Source: PCRC01 sp040384665
GTDB lineage: Bacteria > Pseudomonadota > Gammaproteobacteria > Burkholderiales > Burkholderiaceae_C
Length of the DNA stretch: 64,000 nt
Direction: 5' to 3'
Assembly (NCBI GenBank): GCA_040384665.1
Contig: JAZKIY010000009.1
Span: 124,001-188,000 of the forward strand
This document shows, piece after piece, positions 1-7,646 of the stretch. The translations under genes were made by a program, and so were the position numbers. Under the pieces are notes generated by a model, which had not been told where the DNA came from, ran no database searches, and saw only the letters and a list, made by a program, of their open reading frames with translations. Each line of letters starts with the position of its first letter. Position 1 is the stretch's first letter.

Positions 1-26
1 CCACGCAACAGTACCGCCGCTGAACG

Positions 27-1685
27 TCAGAAGCGGTGGCCCAGCATTTCCTTGAGCACGCTGCGGCGGATGCCGCGGTTGCTCAGGCCGGGCGCCGCAT
101 GCCACCAGCCGTCCTGGTGCATCGCCTGGGCGGCCGCCACAAAACGGTCGGCCACGCCCTGGAAGTCGGCCTCGGTGTAGTTGAGGCTGAAGACCATGCG
201 GCCACTGCCCACCCAGCTCAGTGCCAGCCCTGCCAGCTTCAGGTAGTACTGCAGCATCCAGTTGTAGCGCGAAGGTTCGGTGTACAGCACCGTCCACACG
301 GTGGCCATGTGGGCCACGCGCAGCGGCAGGTTGGCTTCCGCCAGCCGGGCGTTCAGCCGCTCGGCGCGGCCGTTCCAGGTGGCGTCCATGCCGGCGTACA
401 TCGCCTGGCAGTCTTCGCCTTCGAGCCGTTCCAGAAACACCTGCATCGCGCCCATCACATAGGGGTGGGCGTTGAAGGTGCCACGGGCAAAACAGATGTC
501 GGCCGGCCGGTCGTCGCGGAAGCGGCGCATCAGGTCTTTGCGGCCACAGACCACGCCCACCGGCAGGCCACCGCCCAGCGTTTTGCCGTAGGTGACCATG
601 TCGGCCTGCACGCCGAAATAGGCCTGCGCGCCGCCAGGCGCGAGCCGGAAGCCCAGAAACACCTCGTCGAAGACCAGCACGATGCCGCGTTCGGTGCACA
701 CCGCGCGCAGCTGCTGCAGCCAGGCGGTGTAGGCGGCGCGGTCAAAGTGGGCGCTGCGGCCGCTGTCCACCAGCGTGGAGTCGCCGGGTGCGCCGCGGTT
801 GGGGTGCATGGCCTGCAACGGGTTCACCAGCACGCAGGCAATGTCGCGCCGGCTGCGCAGCACCTTCAGCGTGCGTTCGTGCATGTCGCGCAATGTGTAG
901 GTTTCGTGCGGCGAGACCGGGTTGCCGGGGCCGGGCTGCACATCGCCCCACCAGCCGTGGTACGCGCCGCAAAAGCGCACCAGGTGCGTGCGGCGCGTGT
1001 GGTAGCGCGCCAGCCGCACCGCCTGCATCACCGCCTCGGTGCCCGACATGTGGAACGACACCTCGTCCAGCCCCGAGATGCGCTGCAACCGGCGCACGTT
1101 GTCGGCCACGCAGGGGTGGTAGCTGCCGAGCAGCGGGCCGAGGTCTTGCACGCGTGCCGCGCCTTCGGCGATGCAGGTTTTGTAGAAGTCGTTGCCGAAC
1201 AGGTTGACGCCGTAGGAGCCAGTCAGGTCGTAGAGCACATTGCCGTCGAGGTCGGTCACCGTCACGCCGGCGCTGGACTGCACAAAGCTGCCGGTCTTCA
1301 GGTACTGGCGCAGCGTGGGGCTGTACTGGTAGGGCACGCGGTAGGCGCTGGTGAACTGCAGGTCCGACAGGCCGTCTTGCACGTCTTGTGTGGCCTGGAC
1401 CGAGCGGGCGTATTTCTGTGCGAACTGGGCCGACAGCCGCTGCATTGCCTGGCGGCGCTGGGCCACGACCTCGGCCGGTGCGCCGTCGGAGGCGAAGAAG
1501 GCGTCGTCGTCGTAGGCGTAGCCGGGGATCTGCGCCACCACCCGCTTGGCCATGCGCGAGTGGCCGGCCAGGCCGGGGTGTTTGGCGCGCGAGAGCGCCA
1601 GGCGGCGCGCCAGCCGGGGCGAGGCCACGGCCAATGTGGCGAGGCTGGCCGCAGCGATGGCCGAGAGTGCAAAGGCGTAGTCCAT
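27..1685 (-). CDS. Class-III PLP aminotransferase with N-terminal membrane anchor
   Basis: A 552-residue protein of aminotransferase class III (glutamate-1-semialdehyde aminomutase-like fold). Visible features are an SGTEA cofactor-phosphate motif near residues 214-218, the Asp340-Glu341 pair that contacts the pyridine ring, and the Schiff-base lysine Lys368 in YGKTLGGGLP. Residues 1-25 are hydrophobic and followed by arginines, so the enzyme is probably anchored to the inner membrane, which is unusual for this family. Residues 30-135 are an extra N-terminal region, making it about 100 residues longer than typical family members. The start is ATG, 60 bp from the divergent phosphatidylserine decarboxylase gene. 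The substrate cannot be read from the sequence. A role in amino-lipid or amino-sugar metabolism is possible from the anchor and neighbour, but this is inference. Confidence 0.85.
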   Translation of the reverse strand: MDYAFALSAIAAASLATLAVASPRLARRLALSRAKHPGLAGHSRMAKRVVAQIPGYAYDDDAFFASDGAPAEVVAQRRQAMQRLSAQFAQKYARSVQATQDVQDGLSDLQFTSAYRVPYQYSPTLRQYLKTGSFVQSSAGVTVTDLDGNVLYDLTGSYGVNLFGNDFYKTCIAEGAARVQDLGPLLGSYHPCVADNVRRLQRISGLDEVSFHMSGTEAVMQAVRLARYHTRRTHLVRFCGAYHGWWGDVQPGPGNPVSPHETYTLRDMHERTLKVLRSRRDIACVLVNPLQAMHPNRGAPGDSTLVDSGRSAHFDRAAYTAWLQQLRAVCTERGIVLVFDEVFLGFRLAPGGAQAYFGVQADMVTYGKTLGGGLPVGVVCGRKDLMRRFRDDRPADICFARGTFNAHPYVMGAMQVFLERLEGEDCQAMYAGMDATWNGRAERLNARLAEANLPLRVAHMATVWTVLYTEPSRYNWMLQYYLKLAGLALSWVGSGRMVFSLNYTEADFQGVADRFVAAAQAMHQDGWWHAAPGLSNRGIRRSVLKEMLGHRF

Positions 1686-1745
1686 GGAATGTGTGCCTGT
1701 GGTGAAACCGTGACCCTTCTTTTAACTGCGTGAATTGACAACCGT

Positions 1746-2612
1746 ATGAATCTGCGCCGCCTTCGAGACGCCTTGCTGCTGCAGGAAGACCTGAACTTTC
1801 TGCTCACCAACCGCATTCCCCGCAACACGCTGACCCGCTTCATGGGCTGGTTCAGCCAGATCGAGCACCCGTGGGTGGCGCGCGCGTCGATTGCCGTCTG
1901 GCGGCTGTTTGCCGACCTGGATTTGAGCGACGCCAAACAGCAGCGCTTCAAGAGCCTGCACGGCTGCTTCACCCGCGAACTGAAGCCCGGTGCCCGCCCG
2001 GTGGACAGGGACCCGGCCGTGCTGACCAGCCCGTGCGACGCCATCATCGGTGCCTGTGGCCCGGTGGCTGGCACCACCGTGTTCCAGGCCAAGGGCTTCC
2101 CGTACACGCTCGAAGACCTGGCGGGTGGCGACGCGCTGGCACGGCATTACCGTGACGGTTGTTACCTCACGCTGCGGCTCACCGCCAGCATGTACCACCG
2201 CTTTCATGCACCGGCCGACATGCGGGTGCAGCAGGTGACCTACATCAGTGGCGACACGTGGAACGTGAACCCGGTGGCGCTCAAGCGGGTGGAGAAGCTG
2301 TTCTGCAAAAACGAGCGTGCGCTGGTGGAGGGCACGCTGCCCTCAGGCCACCCGATTGCGCTGGTGCCCGTGGCCGCCGTGCTGGTGGCCAGCATGCGGC
2401 TGCACTGGCTCAACGTGCGGCTGCACCTGCGCTACCGTGGGCCGAACCACCTGCCGTGCGACGCGCTGTTCACCAAAGGGCAGGAAATGGGCTGGTTCGA
2501 GCACGGCTCCACCATCCTGCTGTTTGTGCCCGCCGGCTTCGCGCTGTGCGAGGGCATTGTGCCGGGCAGCCGCATCCGCATGGGGCAGCGGCTGGTGCAA
2601 GTGCCTGTCTGA
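1746..2612 (+). CDS. psd: Phosphatidylserine decarboxylase
   Basis: A 288-residue proenzyme that converts phosphatidylserine to phosphatidylethanolamine at the inner membrane using a self-generated pyruvoyl group. The cleavage motif appears as HGST at residues 253-256, with His in place of the usual Leu before GST, so Ser255 would become the pyruvoyl residue. Asp98 (in SPCDA) and His154 (in YHRFHAP) complete the Asp-His-Ser self-cleavage triad known from E. coli Psd. Length matches the family. The gene is divergent from the aminotransferase and convergent with the FecR/DUF6600 gene. It starts at the first in-frame ATG. The HGST variant resembles that of many proteobacterial paralogues, so this may not be the only psd in the genome. 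Confidence 0.9.
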   Translation: MNLRRLRDALLLQEDLNFLLTNRIPRNTLTRFMGWFSQIEHPWVARASIAVWRLFADLDLSDAKQQRFKSLHGCFTRELKPGARPVDRDPAVLTSPCDAIIGACGPVAGTTVFQAKGFPYTLEDLAGGDALARHYRDGCYLTLRLTASMYHRFHAPADMRVQQVTYISGDTWNVNPVALKRVEKLFCKNERALVEGTLPSGHPIALVPVAAVLVASMRLHWLNVRLHLRYRGPNHLPCDALFTKGQEMGWFEHGSTILLFVPAGFALCEGIVPGSRIRMGQRLVQVPV

Positions 2613-2657
2613 GGCTTCCCAGTGGCCTGTGGAGGCTTTTGGAGGCAGTTTTTGAGT

Positions 2658-2716
2658 AAAAATGGCCTCAAGCCCTAGTAAAACCTGGTGGTTCAGCTAT
2701 TGAATAAATAGCAATT
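2658..2716 (+). repeat. Dispersed AT-rich repeat, copy A
   Basis: Intergenic element containing GGCCTCAAGCCCTAG, then AAAACC, then an inverted pair CTATT/AATAG. It aligns closely with the element at 63691-63764 and, inverted, with 24205-24262. It fills the gap between two convergent genes and could fold into a small hairpin. It looks like the short interspersed repeats common in Comamonadaceae genomes. Confidence 0.6.
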
Positions 2717-2718
2717 CA

Positions 2719-4740
2719 TCAGCGCTGCGGGCCAAAGTTGCGGCCAGGGCGGCCGTTGTTGTCATCGTCGTTGTTCCGGCTGGGGCGTGGCACGTCGCGT
2801 GTCGGACGGGCTGTTTGCTGCTGCTGTTGTTGCTGCTGGCGCTGAGCTTGAGCTTGAGCTTGAGCTTGAGCTTGAGCTTGAGCGCGGGCCTGTGCAGCCG
2901 CCTGGGCTTGTGCCTGTGCGTCGGCCTGCGAACGGGCGGTGGCCTGGCGCTGCTGCTGCAGGAACTGTTCGGCCTGGTCGCGCTGGGCCTGGTCCCGGCG
3001 CGGTTCGGGTGGTGCGTCGTTGCGCTGGCCGTAGCGGGGGTCACGGCTCGGTTCGTAACGTGGCTGGCCATGGCGCGGGTCGTTGCGGGTGTCGTCGCGC
3101 ACGTTGGGTCGGCCCTGGTTGGGGATGAAGTTGGGTGGCGCCTGGAACTGCGGTGCCGCGTTCGTCACCTGGGGCGGCACGTGGGTGCGCTCGGGCTGCT
3201 GTGGTGCGGGCACGTTGAAGCGGTTGCGGTCGTCGCGCCACTGCCGGGTGGCGTTGTCGTTGTTGTCCCTGTCGCGGCCTGGCGAGCGGTCTTCGGCGCG
3301 GCGGTCGTCCCCACGGCGGTCGTCGTTGAAGCGGTTGCGGTCGTGGGCGGCGCGGTCGGTCAACACCTCGCGCTGCGTCACGGTGCCGGGGGGCGTGGCG
3401 CCGGGTGTCAACGGGCGGCCCGGGTTGCGGTACTGGTTGTCGCGCCCAAAGCCAAAGCTGGGGGCGGCCCCGAGCTCGGCGCGGGTGATCTGCTCTTGCG
3501 GCGGCCGCACCCGGTTCTGCCACACCGGCCGGCTCTGGCGGAAGGTGTCGGCGTTCACCACCGTCACCGCCTGCGGTGCGCGTTGGTAGCGGTAGCTGCC
3601 CGCACTGGCCTGGTAGCTGCCATAGCGGTTGATGTTGTTCACGTAGCGCGGGCTGGCACGGTAGTACGGGCGCCAGGCTTCGCCGGGGCCGAGCGGGAAC
3701 CAGCCCACGCCGGGCTGGCTGCTGCCAATCTGGAAGCCAAAACTCACGCCGGCGTTGCTGCCAACAAAACCGACCAGTGCCGGCGCGTACACCGGCCGCT
3801 GCACCACCGGGCCAGGCACCCAGCCCCAGCGGCTGCCCACGTAGGCCCAGCGGCCGTAGTGGAAAGGTGCAAAGCCCCAGGGCGCGTCGTCGATCCAGGT
3901 CCAGCCCCAGGGCGCGATGTTGGCCCAGTGGCCGTAGCGGTAGGGTGCCCAGTCGGCCACCACCGCGCGCGGGTACCAGACCGCGCCATAGGCCGCGTCG
4001 TTGCCCCAGTCGCCGTGCTGGTCCAGCTGCTGGTAGCCAATGGTCTCGCGCGACACGTAGCGGGCGCTGACGGCCACGTCTTCCTGCCGGTCGCGTTCGG
4101 CGACCCAGGCCTCGAAGCTGTCGCGCAGCCCCACGCTCGCCACCGCAATGGGCGACAGGTTGGTACTGGCAAACGTCACCTGCTGCGCCAGCGCCAGCGG
4201 GTAGGACATGCCGTTTTCGCCATAAGCGGCGCCCGAGCCGGCCAGCACCGACACGCGGGTGGTGTTGCGCACCGGGTCCACGTCGATGCGGTACTCGCCC
4301 GGCTGGGCCACGCTGAAGGCGAGGTTGGGCGTGTCCACCTGCAGGCGTTCGCCATCGAACAGGTTGCGCACGCGCAGGCTGAGCGTGCCTTGGGTGAGCT
4401 GGAGTTGGGCCACATCGTCGTCCAGCGTCAGCACGTTGACGCTGGTGGCGCTGTTCAGCCGCACCGCGGTGGAGCCGATGTGCAGCTCGCTGCGGGCGCG
4501 TTCAGCGACCCACAGCCGGTCGCCCCGGGTCAGCGGCCGGTTCAGCGACGCGTTGGCCCAGTTGTCACCACCCGCCTCGGCGGTGCTGACGGCGCCCTCG
4601 ACCAAGCCGATCCGCGCCACCCGCCCGGGGGGGTCTTGTGCCGCGTCGGTGCTGACGTCGGTTTGCGACCAGGCGGCGCCGGCCAGCAGCCCGGCCACGA
4701 GCAGGCCGGCCAAGTGCCTTGGGTTCAGAAAATAGGTCAT
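2719..4740 (-). CDS. Secreted FecR-domain / DUF6600 protein with Gln/Ala-rich tail
   Basis: A 673-residue exported protein of unknown function. Residues 1-25 form a signal peptide ending in AAWSQ. Residues about 40-190 look like a FecR domain (a domain named for a periplasmic signalling protein but also found in standalone secreted proteins). Residues about 245-370 are rich in Trp, Tyr and Gly with repeated W-G-W and Y-G-R/H-W patterns typical of the DUF6600 family. The last 250 residues are Arg/Asp/Gln/Pro-rich and probably disordered, containing an Ala-Gln run followed by an eight-residue glutamine run. There is no sigma factor next to it, so classic FecI/FecR signalling is unlikely. The DUF6600 name is from memory of the family pattern. 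Confidence 0.75.
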   Translation of the reverse strand: MTYFLNPRHLAGLLVAGLLAGAAWSQTDVSTDAAQDPPGRVARIGLVEGAVSTAEAGGDNWANASLNRPLTRGDRLWVAERARSELHIGSTAVRLNSATSVNVLTLDDDVAQLQLTQGTLSLRVRNLFDGERLQVDTPNLAFSVAQPGEYRIDVDPVRNTTRVSVLAGSGAAYGENGMSYPLALAQQVTFASTNLSPIAVASVGLRDSFEAWVAERDRQEDVAVSARYVSRETIGYQQLDQHGDWGNDAAYGAVWYPRAVVADWAPYRYGHWANIAPWGWTWIDDAPWGFAPFHYGRWAYVGSRWGWVPGPVVQRPVYAPALVGFVGSNAGVSFGFQIGSSQPGVGWFPLGPGEAWRPYYRASPRYVNNINRYGSYQASAGSYRYQRAPQAVTVVNADTFRQSRPVWQNRVRPPQEQITRAELGAAPSFGFGRDNQYRNPGRPLTPGATPPGTVTQREVLTDRAAHDRNRFNDDRRGDDRRAEDRSPGRDRDNNDNATRQWRDDRNRFNVPAPQQPERTHVPPQVTNAAPQFQAPPNFIPNQGRPNVRDDTRNDPRHGQPRYEPSRDPRYGQRNDAPPEPRRDQAQRDQAEQFLQQQRQATARSQADAQAQAQAAAQARAQAQAQAQAQAQAQRQQQQQQQQTARPTRDVPRPSRNNDDDNNGRPGRNFGPQR
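2844..2883. repeat. Hexanucleotide microsatellite (GAGCTT)n
   Basis: Six full copies plus a partial copy of GAGCTT in perfect tandem. On the coding (minus) strand it encodes an (Ala-Gln) run within the FecR/DUF6600 protein. The unit is six bases, so gain or loss of copies keeps the frame and changes only tail length. Confidence 0.95.
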
Positions 4741-4882
4741 GGCAGCGTCCAGGAAAAAGTGCCCACGCGGGAGTGAAGATAATCCATCATGACCTTATGA
4801 ACGCGGCAGGCGCGGCGAAGTCCACGAAGTCACGGTAAACCCCCGCAATATCCGTCGGATTATTGCAAGCAGATGTAAAACG

Positions 4883-5944
4883 ATGCCTGATTTTTGGCCT
4901 GCCAGCGGCTTCCAGCACCTCGAACGCAATCCGCGTGGCTGGCTGGTGCCCACGCCCGGCTACTGGCGGCTGTTCCTGGCCCGGCCCGAGCTGGCCCCGG
5001 TGGACGAATCCTGCCCGGCCGAGCGCGCGCTGCACGCCAGCCTGCTGGTGTCACCCACCCGCGTGGTGGCCGATGCCGAACTCGCGCGCCTGAGCGATGC
5101 CGACGCCCGTGCCAACTACCGGCTGTTTTTGGGCTTTCGCGACGCGGTGCAGGCCGCTGGCACGCTGGAGACCTGGTACCTGGGCCTGTTCCGGCAACCC
5201 GCGGTGACCCTGCCGCCGCTGTTCATCGACCTGGTGGCCCAGGCCATCACCCGCCACCTGCTGGACGGCACCGAAGACGCCTACCAGGTGCGTGCGGCCG
5301 AGCTGCTGTTCCGCACCCAGCGCATCACCGTGCAGGACGGCCAGGTGCTGGCCGCCGACCGCGACACGGTGGACCTGCTGCAGGACACCGGCGGCCTGGG
5401 CGCCGTGGGCCGGCTGCTGGTGCAGGGCGGTGCGCCCATGGCCACGGTGCAGATGCAGGTGCTGGCCGACACCAACGCCGCCCAGTACTGGCAGGCCGGT
5501 GAACGCTTCAACTTCCTGCTGGACCTGACGCACGAGGTGACACAGGACCTGAGCCATGGCCTGGTGTTCCACATGACACGCGCCCGCTCCGGCCTGAAGG
5601 CGCTGGCGCAGGTGCTGGAACGCTGGGTGCGGCATTTTCTGGGCGTGGACGTGGCCATTCGCCCGGTGCAGAACGTGGACGACCCCAACTGGCGCTGGCA
5701 TGTGGGCCTGGACGTGGCCGCCACCGCGCTGCTCAACGACCTGTACGAAGACCGCCCGGTCGAACCCGAGCGCATGCAGCGGCTGGTGAGCCTGTTCCGC
5801 CTGGACTTTGCCAACCCGCAGGACATGCGGGCCGACGTGGCTGGCAAACCGGTTTACCTGGGGCTGGCGCTGGACGGCCACAACGTGCTGAAGCTCAAGC
5901 CCCAGAACCTGCTGCTGAACCTGCCGCTTGCCAAGGCGGTTTAG
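4883..5944 (+). CDS. Conserved protein resembling the DUF6352 family
   Basis: A 353-residue, soluble-looking protein with no signal peptide or membrane segment. Its opening (MPDFWPASGF) and overall layout match a conserved family of Burkholderiales proteins that I associate with DUF6352. The family's function is not known to me. Notable patches include NPRGWLVPTPGYWR near residue 15 and WRWHVGLDVAA near residue 270. The latter sits in a conserved C-terminal segment with QNVDDPNWRW. The stop overlaps the stop of the convergent acyl-CoA synthetase gene by four bases. The start chosen is the first ATG (4883), downstream of the divergent FecR/DUF6600 promoter region. Confidence 0.6.
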   Translation: MPDFWPASGFQHLERNPRGWLVPTPGYWRLFLARPELAPVDESCPAERALHASLLVSPTRVVADAELARLSDADARANYRLFLGFRDAVQAAGTLETWYLGLFRQPAVTLPPLFIDLVAQAITRHLLDGTEDAYQVRAAELLFRTQRITVQDGQVLAADRDTVDLLQDTGGLGAVGRLLVQGGAPMATVQMQVLADTNAAQYWQAGERFNFLLDLTHEVTQDLSHGLVFHMTRARSGLKALAQVLERWVRHFLGVDVAIRPVQNVDDPNWRWHVGLDVAATALLNDLYEDRPVEPERMQRLVSLFRLDFANPQDMRADVAGKPVYLGLALDGHNVLKLKPQNLLLNLPLAKAV

Positions 5945-7644
5945 CTGGTCAGGTCTTCTTCAAAAAACTCCAGCGCGCCCTTGGTGCCCGCCGCGCGCTG
6001 CGCCGCTTCGCCCTTGCGCAAATCAACCCGGCGGATCTTGCCCGAGATGGTCTTCGGCAGTTCGGCAAACTCGATGCGGCGGATGCGTTTGTAGGGCGCC
6101 AGCTTGTCACGGCAGAACGCGAGGATCTCGCGCGCCAGTTCCGGGCCAGCGGTGTGGCCGGCCGTCAGCACCACAAAGGCCTTGGGCACGGCCAGGCGCA
6201 GCGGGTCGGGGCTGGGCACCACGGCGGCTTCGGCCACGGCAGGGTGTTCGATCAGCACCGACTCCAGCTCGAAGGGGCTGATGCGGTAGTCGGACGCCTT
6301 GAACACGTCGTCGGCGCGGCCCACATAGGTGATGTAGCCGTCGGCACTGCGTTGTGCCACGTCGCCGGTGTGGTAGTGGCCGTCGCGCATGACTTCGGCG
6401 GTTTTTTCCTCGTCGCCCGAGTACGCCAGCATCAGGCCCAGCGGGCGCGCTGCCAGGTCAAGGCAAACCTCGCCCTCGTCCGCCGGTTTGTCGTCGGCGT
6501 CGAGCAGCACCACCTTGTAGCCGGGCAGCGGACGGCCCATGCTGCCGGCGATGACTTTCTGGCCGGGGCTGTTGCCGATCTGGCAGGTGGTTTCGGTCTG
6601 GCCAAAGCCGTCGCGGATGGTGATGCCCCAGGCCGCATGGACCTGGTCGATCACCTCCGGGTTCAGCGGCTCGCCGGCGCCGATGAGTTCGCGCAGTTGT
6701 ACTTTCCAGGGCTTGAGGTCGGCCTGAATGAGCAAACGCCAGACGGTGGGCGGTGCGCACATCACGGTCACGCCATACTTCTCCAGCGTGGCCAGCAGCG
6801 TCTCGGCCTTGAAGCGGGCGTAGTTGAAAATGAAGATGCAGGCACCCGCGTTCCAGGGCGCAAAAAAGCAGCTCCACGCGTGTTTGGCCCAGCCGGGTGA
6901 CGAGATGTTGAGGTGGATGTCGCCCGGCTGCAGGCCGATCCAGTACATGGTGGAGAGGTGGCCCACCGGGTAGCTCTGGTGGCTGTGCAGCACCAGCTTG
7001 GGTTTGGAGGTGGTGCCGGAGGTGAAGTACAGCAGCAGCGGGTCGGTGGCTTTTGTGACGCCATCGGGCGTGAAGTCGGTGCTGGCCTGGTAGGCGGCAT
7101 CGAAAGACTGCCAGCCCGCTACCGCTGCACCCACGGCCACTTTGGTGTAGCTGCCGCTGATCGCGGCAAACTTGGCGGCATGTTCGGCACCGGCCACCAC
7201 ATGCTTGACGCCGCCGCGCTCGAAACGGTCCAGCAGGTCGTCGTGCACCAGCAGCGTGGTGGCGGGAATCACCACCGCCCCGAGCTTGAACGCGGCCAGC
7301 ATGGTTTCCCACAGCGGGCGTTCGTTGCCCAGCATCAGCAGCACCCGGTCGCCGCGCTGCACGCCCAGGCTGCGCAGCCAGTTGGCCACTTGGTTGGAGC
7401 GCGCCGACATCTGCGCGAAGCTCAGCTTTTCTTCGCGGCCGTCTTCTTCAACAAGCCACAGCGCCGGTGCGTCGTTGCCGCGCGCCATGCTGTCGAAATA
7501 GTCAAGCGCCCAGTTGAAGTCGGTGAGCTGCGGCCACGCGAAGCCGGCATAGGCCGCGTCGTAGTCGGTGCGGTGGTTGAGCAGGAACTGTTTGGCCTGC
7601 GTGAAGGCCTGGAGTGAGGTGGTGGAAGAGGTATTTGGGGTCAT
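5941..7644 (-). CDS. AMP-forming acyl-CoA synthetase
   Basis: A 567-residue member of the ANL superfamily that activates a carboxylic acid to its acyl-CoA using ATP. The P-loop-like motif YFTSGTTSKPK lies near residue 208, an IRDGFGQTET adenine-binding motif near residue 343, and YHTGDVA near residue 425. The C-terminal lysine motif KTISGKIRR is near residue 535. The pattern is closest to medium-chain acyl-CoA (ACSM-type) and benzoate-CoA ligases; the true acid is not determined. It lies two bases downstream of icmF on the same strand, so the two are almost certainly cotranscribed. A linked role in short or branched acyl-CoA metabolism is a reasonable inference. Confidence 0.88.
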   Translation of the reverse strand: MTPNTSSTTSLQAFTQAKQFLLNHRTDYDAAYAGFAWPQLTDFNWALDYFDSMARGNDAPALWLVEEDGREEKLSFAQMSARSNQVANWLRSLGVQRGDRVLLMLGNERPLWETMLAAFKLGAVVIPATTLLVHDDLLDRFERGGVKHVVAGAEHAAKFAAISGSYTKVAVGAAVAGWQSFDAAYQASTDFTPDGVTKATDPLLLYFTSGTTSKPKLVLHSHQSYPVGHLSTMYWIGLQPGDIHLNISSPGWAKHAWSCFFAPWNAGACIFIFNYARFKAETLLATLEKYGVTVMCAPPTVWRLLIQADLKPWKVQLRELIGAGEPLNPEVIDQVHAAWGITIRDGFGQTETTCQIGNSPGQKVIAGSMGRPLPGYKVVLLDADDKPADEGEVCLDLAARPLGLMLAYSGDEEKTAEVMRDGHYHTGDVAQRSADGYITYVGRADDVFKASDYRISPFELESVLIEHPAVAEAAVVPSPDPLRLAVPKAFVVLTAGHTAGPELAREILAFCRDKLAPYKRIRRIEFAELPKTISGKIRRVDLRKGEAAQRAAGTKGALEFFEEDLTS

Positions 7645-7646
7645 GC

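Noticed and set aside
36..1733. 565-codon open frame opposite the class-III aminotransferase
   Set aside because: The minus-strand protein has all aminotransferase motifs; the plus-strand translation is His/Ala-rich shadow sequence.
2815..4776. 653-codon open frame opposite the FecR/DUF6600 gene
   Set aside because: It begins in the microsatellite as a Leu/Ser run and has no recognisable domain; the minus-strand gene has a signal peptide and two recognisable domains.
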